64,000 nt of DNA, taken from NCBI RefSeq assembly GCF_038396675.1, contig NC_088921.1, positions 20,407,001-20,471,000 on the forward strand, in the 5' to 3' direction. Of the stretch, positions 17,937-29,639 are shown piece by piece (position 1 is the first letter of the stretch; every line of letters begins with the position of its first letter). This DNA comes from Hydra vulgaris. Taxonomy: Eukaryota > Cnidaria > Hydrozoa > Anthoathecata > Hydridae. Under the pieces are notes generated by a model that worked only from the letters and a program-made list of their open reading frames with translations, did not search any database and was not told the origin of the DNA. The position numbers and the translations under genes are program-made.

Positions 17937-20264
17937 TGTTCGTCCGAATAGTCCATCGGATAAAAAAAACTTTTTTCAATCTATCGAAGAACATGTCAAA
18001 TTGTCGGACAGCCTGTTCCTTGTAGGAGACTTTAATATGGTCGAAAACCCAACACTAGACAGATTTGGTGGTGACCTCTACAATAAAAATTGGATAACAC
18101 TTGGATCCATAAACATTAAAGCAATTATAGTAAAATACAATTTAATAGACTACTATAGAAAATAAAATCCTGAAGGAACTGATTATACTTATGCAAAACT
18201 GATGGATCTGTCAAAAGTAGGATAGACAGAATAAATAGCCAGAAAAATGATAGAATTATCTACAAATATGCAATCAATGAAACCGACTTGAGCGACCACA
18301 AAGCCTACTGCCTCTATCAAATGACTAAAAAACCAAATAAAAAAGGCCTTGGATACTGGCACCTAAATGTAACCCTCTTAAAAAATCAAAGTTTTAGAAA
18401 AAATGTAATAAATGAATTTAAAAGTTTTGAGAAAACAAAACACTCTTACGAAAACTTAAACCAATAGTGGGAAATTTTTAAGTACCTAATTAAAGTAAAT
18501 GCAATAACTAATTCCACGGAAATTAACAAAACTAAAAAAGAATATAAAAAACAACTAGAAAAAAAATTAAAAAATGAATATGAAAATGAAATAAAAGCTA
18601 AAGAAAAGATAACATCGATAAAAAATGTAATAAATATGCCTAGTGTTTATTATCGCGGAGTGTTTATTAGAACCAAACAACAAGTTGTTGAGGAAGGTGA
18701 AACCCCATCAAAGATTTTTTCAATTGAAAAAATTAATCAGAAAAAAGAGAACAATCGAGGAAATTACTAAAAACAAAACTCTATACAAAGAAACTGCTTG
18801 TTTTAATAAAGTAATTAGAAACTACTACAAAACCTTATGTAAAGAAAATACCCAAGATAAAGCAAAACAAAGCAACCTCCTAACGAATATAAAAAATCCT
18901 CATAAAAATTATGAAAATGCCTTTTTAAATGAATACTTGACTAAATAAGAACTGCTTAATGCAACTAATTCTCTTGCAAGGTCAAAAAAACCAAGAAGCG
19001 ATGGTATTCCGGAAGAGTTTTATCAAAGCTTCTGGAATATAATTGGAACAGAATTTACCAATATTGTAAATAAAAACCTCTTTAACAAAAATGCCGAATT
19101 GTCATGCTCACAGAGAACAGCCATAATATGTCTTCTCCCAAAAGAGGGAGACCTAAAACTGCTTAAGAACTTGAGACCAATTTCCTTGTTGTGTGCTGAT
19201 TACAAGATCATCACTAAAGCCCTTGCGATTCGGCTACCAAAGGTTCCTTGAGAAAATACTAGAACCATCGCAAACCTGCTCTGTTCCTAATCGTACAATC
19301 TTTTCAAATATCTTTCCAGCTAAGGATCTAATAGAGTATACCAAACGGAGGAGTAGAAAAAGTTTTATTATACCTATTGACCAACTTTTGATAAACTTAA
19401 TCGAAACATTTAATAAACTTGATCGAAAAGTAATTAAACGTTTTAATTTGGGTTGTATGGTTACAAGAACCTTAAAACAAACGCTCAAAAAATACACAAT
19501 CCCTTATTATAAACAATGGGCGCCTAAGCAAACTTTTCAAAGTTAATAGAGGAGTAAGGCAAGGCGACCCTATATCACTTATGCTTTACTGTATTGCGGT
19601 AGAAACCCTGTCTCTATCAATAAAAAAGAATCAAAATATTAAAGGAATTCAAATACCTGGAAGTATTATTCCTCTCAAAACTTTGCAGTATGCAGATGAC
19701 AAAATGATTACTTCACAAAATATCTCATCCATCGATGAAATTTTAAAAGAAATAGCAGACTTTGAACTTGCTACTGGGTCAAACATAAACAAGGCAAAAT
19801 CAAAAGCCCTGACATTTCGAGGCTTTGACCATCTGGCATAAAAAAATAGATAAATAAAGGATTTTGTAAAGATCATGGTATAAACTGGGTCAATCATACT
19901 GGCTTAAGAATACTAGACGTAACATTTAATACCGACCTTGCCTATTTAGCAATAATAAATTGGAAAGAAATTATAGAAAAATTAAAAAAAAGACCATTAT
20001 CTTTAAATACAGAAACGCATCTCTGAGATGCAAAGGAATTTTCTTAAATACCTTGGCACATTCGAAAATATGGTACTTAGCCAACATTTTTCCACTAAAA
20101 AAATGTTTAAAAATAAAATAAAAAAAGAAATCTCGATCTACTTGTGGCAAAGTGAATATGCCGAGCCCATCAAGCGCAACATTCTTTACCTTCCACTAAA
20201 AATCGAGGTTTAGGACTAATTAATCCATCTAAACAAAGTATCTCCCTTAGAATAAAACGTCTTA
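17937..20264 (+). pseudogene. K3 ORF2, rest of endonuclease and RT (broken)
   Basis: The reading picks up at VRPNSPSDKKNFFQS and has LFLVGDFNMVENPTLDR (about 18015-18063), SDHKAYCLYQ (about 18292) and LGYWHLNVTLL (about 18350-18382). The linker includes FIRTKQQVVEEGETPSK (18664-18714). RT segments are GIPEEFYQSFW (about 19003), LKNLRPISLLCADYKIITKA (about 19163-19222), RGVRQGDPISLMLYC (about 19549) and YADDK (19689). It ends mid post-RT (LGLINPSKQSISLRIKRL) in poly(A). Stops and frame changes are present. Confidence 0.8.
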
Positions 20265-20280
20265 AAAAAAAAAAAAAAAG

Positions 20281-20422
20281 TATCTGTTTTTATCAGTTTA
20301 ATATCTGGTACGCCGACACAGTCCGACTTATATATTAATCTGATTTTTGGTCATGGGATTATTGGTTTACCTTGCACTAACCACGGGTTGCCTCAGCTTT
20401 GCACTACTGCTGAGCGCGGCCC
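20281..20422 (+). ncRNA. U2: U2 snRNA, 3' part, interrupted copy
   Basis: TATCTGTTTTTATCAGTTTA opens the segment directly after the K3 poly(A). The Sm site GATTTTTGG is at about 20342 and the 3' end is GCGCGGCCC. It pairs with the 5' half at 10952-10979 across K3, so one U2 gene is spread over 9.5 kb. Confidence 0.92.
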
Positions 20423-20555
20423 AAATTGAAAATAAGAAAAGTTCTTGACTTTAAGAGTGTCCAACATTTTTAATGGTCTCAGCTGCTGATGATGATGGTG
20501 CTGCTGATGATGACGACAACGGAAACGATTAGACGTACTAATTCAATCCACAAAT
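20423..20555 (+). promoter_or_regulatory. U2 spacer, left part, split by Harbinger
   Basis: Typical spacer: AAATTGAAAATAAG 3' flank, AGTGTCCAACATT, a TGATGATGGTGCTGCTGATG microsatellite and ATTAGACGTACTAATTCAAT. It is cut in CCACAAAT by the Harbinger insertion and resumes at 23292. Confidence 0.75.
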
Positions 20556-20740
20556 AGGGACTTTAACCAAACACGACGAAAGCGTATCTACAACGGGAGA
20601 TTTTATGACTAATCGTCATATTTTTTTTACTACGCATGCCCAGTTACGGTGATTCCCTTACCTCATGCCGTTCTGAACTAGTTTAATACGGAAAAAAGCC
20701 ATTTTGCGGTTGTTTCAAAAACGCGTGCTTTTGCGTTGAA

Positions 20741-21628
20741 ATGGAAAAAAGTGTTGAAGTTACCGAAATTAGCAGAAAAAGGTGATGTATATTTTTATAT
20801 GATTTATTTCAAGTATAAATATATTTGTTGTATTTATAACAAGAATATAACTAATAATTTAGGCTTGTTATTGAGTTATTTTTAAAACCCTGCCATTAAA
20901 AATAAAAGTTTCAATTTAAACTTAGCTTGAAGAACGTTATGACTTATAGTTGACTAAAATGTTTTAAAAGAAAATGTCATCAATAGTTTGTAAATATTTT
21001 ATTTTTTCTTTTTAGAAAAATTATGGTGTGGAGTCCTTTGAAAGACGAACTGCTGTTACGAGAAATACTGCTAATAGAACCTTATAAACATAAAAGAAGA
21101 AGCAGAGAAAAGGGAAGTTCGTGGAAAACAATTGCAAATAATCTTTGTTCGAGCTCTAATGATGATATATATTTTAAAGTAGACGCTCGTGCTGTGAGAG
21201 AAAGATTCGATCTTTTGGTTTCTCAATATTTATCTAAACAGAAGACTGAAGAGAAAGCAAGTGGAATTAGTCCTCAGGTCCTGTTGATGAAGCTTTAGAA
21301 CGTGTATTAGAACAAATAAAAGTATGCGAAGAAGAGTTAAACCATAATGAAAAACAAAACGATGAGGAAGCTGAGAGAGAAAGCAGAGGACATGAGAAAA
21401 AAGTCTATGGAAAGCTTTATGGAAACAAAAGCACGTAAAAATACAGAAAATAATGTAACTACTCCACCTTCAAAAAAACAAAGAAGTTCAGGAATTGAGA
21501 CTATTCAGTATCTCAGAGAAAAAGCTGAAGCAGATCGTGAATTACGATTACAAGAACTAAACCTGCAGCGAGAAGAGCTGAGAGCTCGTCAAGAACAACA
21601 AAATCAAATGTTTTCAAATATTCTTTAA
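20741..21628 (+). pseudogene. Harbinger Myb/SANT-like DNA-binding protein (two exons, frame breaks)
   Basis: Exon 1 is ATG 20741-20781 (MEKSVEVTEISRK). A GT-AG intron spans 20782-21015, with acceptor TTTCTTTTTAG. Exon 2 starts KIMVWSPLKDELLLREILLI and has the trihelix/Myb pattern of Harbinger partner proteins: W-SPLKDELLLRE, SSWKTIANNL (about 21117-21146), VDARAVRERF. Between about 21290 and 21346 the coding moves to another frame (DEALERVLEQIKVCEEEL) and back, so two indels have hit it. The C-terminal Arg/Glu/Gln-rich helix (LQELNLQREELRARQEQQNQ) is typical. In this family the protein binds element ends and brings the transposase to the nucleus. Confidence 0.75.
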
Positions 21629-22233
21629 CAAAATCAGCAAATTCTTGGATTAGTTGTGCAACTTTTACAAAAACAATAAGATAGATAAATATAGTAAATA
21701 TTTTCTTTGTTTCTATATTTTAATTCTATATATTTTTGATATGGTTGTCACCAAATGTATGTAAGTGATGAATAATAAATCTATAACATTTTGAGAAAAC
21801 GATTGTTTATTTTTTGAATAAAAAAGAAAATTAGTTGCAAGTTAATCAATTAAAGATGTCAGTTTTAAATAATAAATTGTTACATATTACCAATTTGGTA
21901 AAAAATAATCAATAAGATACTGTTCATAAATTTTGATTTATCATTGTAATTATAGTAAAAATTATGGAATTTGATACTCTAAAACATTTATATTTTAAGT
22001 TGGAGATAATTATTAATAAAGAAAATATAAAACACGAATAATTATAACTTATATAGTTGCTAACACCTGAAAATATATAAGAATCATTATAAAAAATAGT
22101 GCTCTAACAATGGGGGTTCAACCTCAAAACAATTGGATGTGTTTGATTTGTAAAGGCAAGAGTGAGCATTGGTTAATAATGCACAAACTTGATACATTTT
22201 TCCCACTGCACTTAATTGTACTTTCAGTTATTT

Positions 22234-23158
22234 TTAAAAATCCAGGAATGCAAAATAGTTAATAATTTCTCCAAAAACCCATTCCACAGACGATCTTACT
22301 TTACTCATAGCTTTGTTAAGTTCCTTTTGTTCTGGATTTAATGCATAACGATTACTGTAAGGGGTTTGAAGATGAATTCTCAGTGGATATGCTAGATCTC
22401 CATAAATACATAAAGGATCTCCATTTGGTCTTACACTATTTTGTAGTAATAAGTTATACAGATTTGACGAGGCAAGCATTGAGCTATCGTGTCTGCAACC
22501 TTCTACTGGCCCAAACAGATTTGCTATTAGTCCATTTGGAGCCACAACTGATTGAAACTTAATTGAATGAACTCGCTTGTGCCCGTTATACAATACTTGT
22601 TGGTCTTGTCCAGGTCTGCACACAGGTCTAACTGTCCCATCAACGAATCCCCAGCAAAAATCAAGTGGGGCACCCTTATTATGTATTGCTAAAGCATATC
22701 GCTCCAGTTGATTAGGAGCTTACCAATTCTGGTTGAAACTCTTGAGCAAGTGGTAGTGATTTGAAAATATTCCATTCATGACTACGTTTGACATCATACA
22801 TAGCTCGGGAATTGGTCGACGAAAACAAGTCCAAATAGCGTGAAGGGTAAGCAAATCGCTTTAGAAAAACACAGAAGGATTCTATGCCATTAAAAACTGA
22901 TCTGTTGCTGCAGATTATTTCTTCAGGTATGGCTAGTACTTCTGCGATACGATAGATGTCATTTTTATAAAATCTAAATTCTGCAAAACATTCATCATCT
23001 GTCATTAAATCTTATTTAAAATGTTGGTATTTCTGATATGGAAAGTGAAAATTTGTACTGGAATTTATATCATACAGTAATAGGAATTCTTCATCTGAAA
23101 TCTCGTTTTGGCTATAAGCGGCTAAAATAACTTTTTTTGTTTCTCGTAAGGAGGCCAT
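22234..23158 (-). pseudogene. Harbinger DDE transposase (HARBI1-type), broken
   Basis: The leftward gene starts at ATG 23158 (MASLRETKKVILAAYSQNE). One in-frame stop comes just before LMTDDECFAEFRFYKNDIYR (about 23005). FCVFLKRFAYPSRYLDL follows. A second break is near 22715, after FQPELV. The catalytic block then reads WGFVDGTVRPVCRPG (first D), VEGCRHDSSMLASS, LCIYGDLAYPL (second D) and MSKVRSSVEWVFGEI (E), the D-D-E order of the DDE_Tnp_4 family. The C-terminus ends at about 22234. Catalytic residues are in place, but two breaks make it inactive as it stands. Confidence 0.85.
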
Positions 23159-23291
23159 ATTTGTTTTCGCGAATGCTTAGATAAATTTGCTTAATTTATA
23201 AAACTAAAAACGGAAAAACTCAGAACAGGAATTAAAATCGCCTTAAGTTTACCGTTGTCAACAAAACCCGTTGTCTTTGCTTGAAGTCCCT

Positions 23292-23342
23292 AATACATTG
23301 TTAAAGACGGCGTCAGTCCGACTGCGTCTGCAGTTTTCAGTT
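23292..23342 (+). promoter_or_regulatory. U2 spacer, promoter-proximal part
   Basis: AATACATTGTTAAAGACGGC then GTCAGTCCGACTGCGTCTGC up to the U2 start. It continues the spacer interrupted at 20555. Confidence 0.7.
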
Positions 23343-23436
23343 ATCGCTTCGCGGCCTAATGCCTAAGATCAGGTGTAGTATCTGTTCTGCCTAAGATCTG
23401 GTGTAGTTGATGCCTAAGATCAGGTGTAGTATCTGT
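23343..23436 (+). ncRNA. U2: U2 snRNA 5' part with internal partial triplication
   Basis: U2 nt 1-45 (ATCGCTTCGCGGCCTAATGC ... GTAGTATCTGTTC) is followed by two more partial copies of nt ~20-45: GCCTAAGATCTGGTGTAGTT and GCCTAAGATCAGGTGTAGTA. It keeps the branch-point-recognition GTAGTA. K4 follows. The repeats look like repair or slippage at the insertion site. Confidence 0.8.
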
Positions 23437-23523
23437 TTAACCCCCCACACTGTAAATAGTCCCTAATTGTAACTATTTTTTTAATGAAAGATATATTATA
23501 TATGTTAACAACAACAAAAAAAA
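23437..23523 (+). mobile_element. K4: extreme 3' end of a U2-targeted LINE
   Basis: CACTGTAAATAGTCCCTAAT and the following T/A-rich stretch match the K1 3' terminus (about 5793-5850), then a poly(A)-like run. It is a severely 5'-truncated insertion at the U2 site. Confidence 0.7.
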
Positions 23524-23537
23524 ATATCTGTTCTTAT
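23524..23537 (+). ncRNA. 14-nt U2 scrap between stacked LINE copies
   Basis: TATCTGTTCTTATC equals U2 nt 37-50 and lies between the K4 poly(A) and the 5' edge of K5. It marks where two insertions used the same site. Confidence 0.75.
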
Positions 23538-24304
23538 CTTTTACCAAAGATGAAGACCTGAAATATATTACAAACTGGAAGCCCATCTCGCTTCTATGCG
23601 GTGATTATAAGTTCGTAACAAAAGCGCCTGCTATAAGGTTATAGAAAGTTTTAGACAGGATTCTGTAACCAACACAAACGTGTTCCGTTCCTGGTAGAAT
23701 ATCTTCTTGAACATTTTTCTGACTAGAGAAATTATAGAATACACCAATTTCAAAAGCATACACAGCTATATTATATCGATTGATCAAGAAAAGGCCTTTG
23801 ACAAACTAGACAAAAAGTTCCTTTTCAAAGTCTTAGAAAAGTATAACCTTGGTAAAAGATTTGTTAACGCCATTGTAAATATAATGAAGAACTCACAATC
23901 CATCATCTTAAACAACGGATACTTGGGAGAACCTTTTGAAGTAAAAAGGGGTGTAAGGCAAGGTGACCCAATATCTTTAATGCTATATTGTTAAGCTGTA
24001 GAAACTTTAGCCATGGAAGTCAAAAGGAACAAGAAAATTGAAGGTATTTCTCTGCCAGGAACAATAAACAATAAACTCTCAAAGTTATGCAATATGCAGA
24101 CGATACTAACATATTCTTACAAAACATTGATTCTGTCACAGAGGTCTTTAGAACACTGAAAAGATTTGAAAAAGCCTCCGGATCCAATATTAACAGCGAA
24201 AAAACAAAGGCTTTAGCTTTAGGAGGTGCAAACTATTTATCCTTTAATAAGTGGCTGCTTGCAGCCTTTTTAAAAGCAAAAATGTTTAAAAAAAAAAAAA
24301 AAAA
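23538..24304 (+). mobile_element. K5: 5'-truncated U2-targeted LINE (RT core only)
   Basis: It starts inside the RT (LTNWKPISLLCGDYKFVTKA-like, about 23545-23625). It has DQEKAFDKLDKKFLFKVLEK (about 23781-23840), GVRQGDPISLMLYC (23950-23994), MQYADDTNIF (YADD 24093-24104) and TKALALGGANYL, then A-rich sequence at about 24285-24304. A motif like a MITE end (GTGGCTGCTTGCAGCC, 24251-24266) lies near its 3' edge. It has one stop and one frameshift in the RT stretch, so it is better preserved than most. Confidence 0.75.
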
Positions 24305-26121
24305 AAGAATATATGATTCTTACGGAATATTTTAATATGGTTTAAAAACCCTACGTTAGACAGACAAGGGGGTAACCCACATTACAAAAACAATATTTTA
24401 GGTAAAGCTTCAGCTTTTTTTGCGAAAAGTTCGAGAAGTTGTTGATATTTATAAATATGTTATTAAACAAAATTAATTTTACTTATGAAAAACAGACAAA
24501 ACTTTAAAAAGTAGAATAGATAGAAACTATGTACCTTTGACAATCTCAGGAAAGTACGAATGCGCTAAAATCGAAAACAAAATCAGTGACCACAAAGCCT
24601 TCAGCTGTACTCTGCAACTTGAAAAAGAAAATGAGAGAGGCCCGGGCTACTGGCACTTCAAAGTTAATTTTTTAAGCAATTGCGCTTCTAAAACAAAATT
24701 AAAAATCGATTTTGGATTGGAAAAAACTAAAAATAATAATTACTCTACTAACAATCAATGGTGGGAAGTTACAAAAAGGCTGCTAATTCAAAAAAGCGAG
24801 AGATAAAGGTAAAACAAAACTCCTTACAAAAAGATATTGATGAGGGAAACCAAAAAGAGACGAGGGACTTGAAAAAACTCAAAGTACTAGGATCAAAGCT
24901 TCGAGAACTCGTTTGCGACGGGGGCGTGTTCGTAAGAACAAAAGAAACCCTCGCAGAGAAAGGCGAAAAAGCGTCCAAGGCTCTCTTACAAGTGGAAAAG
25001 AATAACCAAAAGAAAAAAATTATTAGTTTAATAAAAGACGTTTATATCCTTTACACGGACACCGTCAAAATATTGCCCACAATTAAAAAGTTTTATAAAA
25101 TCTGTACAAAAAATAACTCTTCATAAAGGAAAACAAAACCAATTTTTAAAAAGATCCCTCACCGACAAACAAAACGCGTAATTAAACATTCCCTTTAGCA
25201 GCGAGGAGCTTTATAACGCCGCGATGTCCCTAAACAAAGGCAAAAAACCAGGGATAGGCAGCCTCCCAGAAGAGTTCTATCAACAATGCTGGGATATTTA
25301 CGGAGAAGAACTTACCGATCTTATGAACGGTTATGCCTTCGATGTAAATAACGAGTTGCCGTAGTCGCAGAGGACGGGGCTGATAAGTCTCCTTCCAAAA
25401 GAGGGCGATCTGAAGGCGCTGCAAAACTGGCGACCAATATCCCTGCTGTGCGCGGATTACAAAATAGTCATAAAAGTCCTCGCCTTGAGGTTTTCAAAGG
25501 TACTATATAAAATTCTCGGACCGTCGCAAACTTGCTCGGTACCGGGAAAAATATTTTCTTCAACATTTTCCTGCCCAGAGAACTAATACAGTACACTAAC
25601 GAAAAAAACATAAATAGTGTACTGATTACAATCAACCAGAATAATGGCATTTGATGCAATTGATAAAAAATTTCTTTTTAAAATTCTAGAAAATATTAAC
25701 CTTAATAAATACTTTACAACAGCAATAATGCAAACCATGAAAAACTATAATTCCGTTATAATAAATAACGGTTCACTGAGTAAACCCTTCAGTATTAGCA
25801 GAGGAGTTCGCCAAGGCAACCCCATCTCCCTCACGCTATACAGCCTGGCAGTAGAATCCCTGGCCCTTGACATCAGAAACAATCCTGATGTGGACGACAT
25901 TTCTCTGCCGGGAACAAAAACTAAACTAAAAGTCATGCAATACGGCAAAATACAACAAAGCATTTAGGGAAAATAAACTTGAATACTTCAACAACAATTT
26001 TTCAATTAATGAATTAATAACAAAAAACAACGTCCAAAACTAAATTCTTGCCTTTTAACTAATGAAATTCATAAAGCTTGAGCAGCAAAATCAAGATCTA
26101 AAATCCTTATAAATTCAAAAC
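24305..26121 (+). mobile_element. K6: U2-targeted LINE fragment, endonuclease to RT
   Basis: It begins mid-endonuclease (NPTLDRQGG-like, about 24345) and has ENKISDHKAFSCTLQ (about 24573-24620) and GPGYWHFKVNFLS (24643-24680). The linker has FVRTKETLAEKGEKASKALL (about 24926-24985). RT segments are LQNWRPISLLCADYK (about 25420) and RGVRQGNPISLTLYSLAVES. The catalytic box is cut at MQYGK (25936) by a deletion. A short remnant of the post-RT region ends at the U2 scrap at 26122. It lacks both natural ends. Confidence 0.75.
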
Positions 26122-26136
26122 TAGTATCTGTTCTTA
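26122..26136 (+). ncRNA. 15-nt U2 scrap between K6 and K7
   Basis: TAGTATCTGTTCTTA equals U2 nt ~33-48, including part of the branch-point-recognition element. It is a second example of stacked insertions. Confidence 0.7.
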
Positions 26137-29100
26137 GCCATAAAATAAATAAACAACAAATAATGTTAAAAAAATATATTTTTATATAAAAAATTAACAT
26201 TACATTTCCGACAGTGGTGGAAACGCGAAATACGAATAGATCTTTATTACAACAAGCCTTGACCGTTATGGACAATCAATCAAACTCGACGCGAAGTTAT
26301 TCCGAAGCTCTCAAAAGCCTGACTCGAGTAAATTTTAATAGAACCTACGCTACCGCTGCCTCTACGTAAGGTGATGAAGCGAAACCTCGATTACAGAAAA
26401 CACTATCATCGAAGCTACACAATTAAGGATGCCGGGTTCATTCGCGATCTTGAAGGAATCCAATAAATTCACTGAGGCTCTGTCATTGAAAAAGTTATGA
26501 GAATGAATGCGACAAAGTATCGTTTAATTAAAAGTGGACTGGATATCAAAACTATATCACTACCGGTTTTCGCCGTCCAACAAAAACAGAACCTTTCATA
26601 GACGAAATAATGTTGCAATATTTGAATAACCCATTGAGGCACAAAATCTTTAAATTGATTTAATTCTTGAAAGCATAGGATACGGGTTAAACGTTAAAAC
26701 AAAATTAATCATGCGTGAATCACCAGTTACGAAAACACCGTATTATTCCGGAATCCTAGTTGCAGTGCTTGATGATCTCCATTAACGAATACCACATACA
26801 CTAACTGTAAAAGGACACCTATTGCGAACAAAGTACACACAGAAAGAGGATGAAAATATTAACGATTTTGACGACTTATTTTGGACGGAAGATGATAATG
26901 ACATTGTATCGCAAGCTGTTGCTCTAAGTTATCAAATTATAAAGGACAAAATCAAAATACACAAGAGTGAACCTCTGCAACAAAGCCAAATTACAGTGTC
27001 CGTTTTGGATGTCTCGACGATGAAAGGTATCAATCATCCCGAAGAAGCGAGTAAGTCAGTGGAGGAAAGTCTGGAGGATTTGATGAATGATGTCGAGTTT
27101 GAGGCTTCTTCCATAGAGGCAGGAATAGAAGCTACAACAGCTATTGCCGATATAGAAACTACCCAGTCCCTCAGCACCCCAGTCCTTCACAGACTATTAG
27201 GGGAAGTTACTTTCCCTACCGAAGACGATTCTTCTCACAAAAAAATCATCACAATATCAGAAGTCCCTGCTGTTGATAACAAAATACCGATGTCGGCTAC
27301 AGACCCTGATTCTATTGAAGTTAAATATCCGAATAGGAAAATTACTCTACCGATGATCAGGTAGTTAATACAGTTACTGATAAAAAGAACCCTTCCTGGG
27401 TCAATACATTATAAAAACAGGAATTGAAAGAGGTCCTGGATACTGGCATCTCAATGTAACACTTCTAAATGATGGCACATTTGAAAAAAATCCTAATGAA
27501 GCATTTTAAAAAGAAATCAGAAGAAATAGACAAATATAAAAACGAAAACCAGTGGTGGGAGATTGTTAAAAATGAAATTAGAATAGCTTTTAGGCGTTTA
27601 AATCAAACAAGAAAATACAAATAACAAAGAAAAAATTAAAACTCCTTATGATAAAGAAAAACAATATAAACCTCAAAATAAAGAATCAGGAGAAAGAAGT
27701 ATTCGTGAGAACGAATGTCGAGGAAGTGAAAAACCTTTGAAGGTTCTTTACCAGATGGAAAAAAGTAACACGAAAAGTAGGCAGAAAGATGGTGACACTC
27801 AAAACATCCTGAATTTTTTTTAAAAAAATACTACAAAAAACTCTATAAAAAAGAAAAAATACTACACAATAATAAACAAAATATTATCAGCGTCATTGTA
27901 TATCAATTAATATATGGTGAACAATTCACAAATTTAGTAAATAGAAATATATTTAGTAAAAAAAGAAAACTAACTTGGTCACAAAAGACTGCATTATTAT
28001 ATTTATTGCTTAAAGAAGGAGATGAAATGTGCATTAAAAGCTGGCGACCCATTTCACTGCAGTGCGCAGATTATAAGATTATACCAAAGGCCCTTGCAAT
28101 GAGGTTATCAAAGTATTAGATAAAAAAATAGAACAGTCACAAACCTGCTCAATACCAGAAAACAAATACCAAGAAACATATATTTCGTTTTTTCTTACCA
28201 AGAGATATTATAGAGTACACAAACCAAAAGGGTATCGAAAGTTTTATACTCTCAATAGATCAGGAGAAAGCCAAACATTAATAAAGCAAACATTAGTAAA
28301 GTTCTAACATTAATAAAGCAAAAACAAAAGCCTAAGCACTTGGAGATTCCAACTATTATATATATAATAAATGTGAAAAGCAACAAATAAACTGGTCAAA
28401 CGATTCAGGACTAAAAGCACTTGGCATTAACTTTTTTAACAACATACAGCCAATGTAAATTGGAATAGTGAAATCAACAAACTGCAAAACAAAACCAGGA
28501 AATTCAAATATAGAAACGTCTCCCTAAGATGTAAGGGGATGTTGCTGAACACACTAGTATTATCAAAAATATGGTTTTTAGCTAACGTTTTTCCTATTAC
28601 GAATATTATAAATCAAAAAATTAAAAAAGAAATATCAAAAGTCTTATGGCAAAGTGAATATGCTGAGCCAATTAAAGGGGATATTCTGTGTACAAAAATT
28701 ATAACAGGAGGATTAGGATTAATAGACGCAATAAAACAAGGACTAGCATTAAGAACTAAACACCTACTAAAAATAAAAGAAAATGATAGACCTCATGAAT
28801 CACTCTATTCAGAACTACATGGTTGCAATGCACCTAATACAACTCTCTACGCAAAAATATGATCAATGGTTGTATTTAAGAAAAAACAACTTTCCGATGT
28901 TTCTAAAAAAGCCCTTTTTTACTATCAAGATATAATCCAAACACCAAAGGGAAACGAGAGTATCTTTGATATAAACAATAAAACAACTAAGAATATATAT
29001 ACAGTACTAAATAAAAGGGAAGAAAATATTAACATAACAAAAGCACAAGCAGTATGGAATAACAGATTCCAAAAAATTTTAACATTGAGCAAAATTTGGG

Positions 29101-29630
29101 TAATATGTTTTGCATCGTTTGCAGTAGGAACTAGTCAGAACAAGGAGGATTTTACATGACAGCCTACAAACCCATGAAAAAAATTATAATGTGAAAGAGG
29201 ATTAGAGGTAAAGAAAATACAATATGTAAATCCTGTAATAATACCAAAACGATGCTACACCCTTTCGTATATTGCAAAAAAGCTAGATCAATATGGAAAT
29301 TCTTTCAACCAATATATAAAAAACTTTTACCACAAAAACCCTTCAACACTATTTATACAATAATTCCTATTAATTTAGAAGAACTAAGCAAAATGAAAAA
29401 ATAGCTCTAGTCACTACTACCCTGACTAATATAATTATCACCGAACTACGGAAGGCTAGAAATATGAGATCCAAAGAAAACAAAAATATACCAATAACAA
29501 AGGTAATAAAGATCAAAAAAGAAATTAAATACATTCGGGAAATTAACTTTAATATGTAACAAAAAGCAAACAACATGGCAAATTTTAAAAACATATTTTC
29601 TGTATATAAAGAAATTTCAATAATAGACCC
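26137..29630 (+). mobile_element. K7: U2-targeted LINE with several internal deletions
   Basis: A 5' UTR (about 26137-26267) is followed by ORF1 from ATG 26268. A deletion near 27410 jumps to the endonuclease end (RGPGYWHLNVTLL, about 27430-27468). Degenerate RT parts follow. A second deletion near 28275 removes the RT from DQEKA to NINKAKTKA, including the YADD box. The post-RT region then runs to about 29630 (open frames 28539-28862 and 28866-29159). The C-terminal end overlaps the edge of a piggyBac-like remnant. Confidence 0.75.
26268..27364 (+). pseudogene. K7 ORF1 (gag-like), decayed
   Basis: ATG 26268 begins MDNQSNSTRSYSEALKSLTR. The core is broken by stops: TGFRRPTK, LEIESIGYGLNVKTKLIMRE-like and TPYYSGILVAVLDD (about 26738-26780). 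The last 180 residues (26822-27364) form an open, strongly acidic tail with ESLEDLMNDVEFEASSIEAG. Sister copies have similar acidic tails after the GILVAV block. Assigned as ORF1 by order and shared blocks. Confidence 0.65.
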
Positions 29631-29639
29631 TGTAAAACG

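Larger units (their letters stand above)
10980..20280 (+). mobile_element. K3: U2-targeted LINE carrying a nested parvovirus-like fossil
   Basis: K3 has a 5' UTR (TTTGAGACAGCGACTATAA, then GGTCTATTGGCC), ORF1 (11148-11973) and ORF2 from 12403. The virus-derived block at 12726-17936 interrupts ORF2. The reading resumes at 17937 without loss, the two edges falling inside one short ISVF/VRPNSPSDKK stretch. RT motifs follow (YADD 19689-19700). K3 ends abruptly in mid-ORF2 at about 20263 with about 15 A's (one G at 20280), then U2 at 20281. The 3' UTR is therefore absent although the U2 junction is normal. Confidence 0.85.
20556..23291. mobile_element. Harbinger/PIF DNA transposon, both genes and both ends present
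   Basis: This 2.74-kb element begins AGGGACTTTAACCAAACACG and ends in the imperfect complement (rc AGGGACTTCAAGCAAAGACA). It is flanked by AAT on both sides (20553-20555 and 23292-23294), a 3-bp duplication as in Harbinger elements. It carries a rightward Myb/SANT-like gene and a leftward DDE transposase in the usual convergent layout. Both genes have frame breaks. The insertion lies in a U2 spacer between the conserved ATTAGACGTACTAATTC and CATTGTT blocks. Confidence 0.88.

Noticed and set aside
23343-23436. A functional U2 gene
   Set aside because: Only nt 1-45 plus partial repeats are present and a LINE tail follows; no 3' half is attached.
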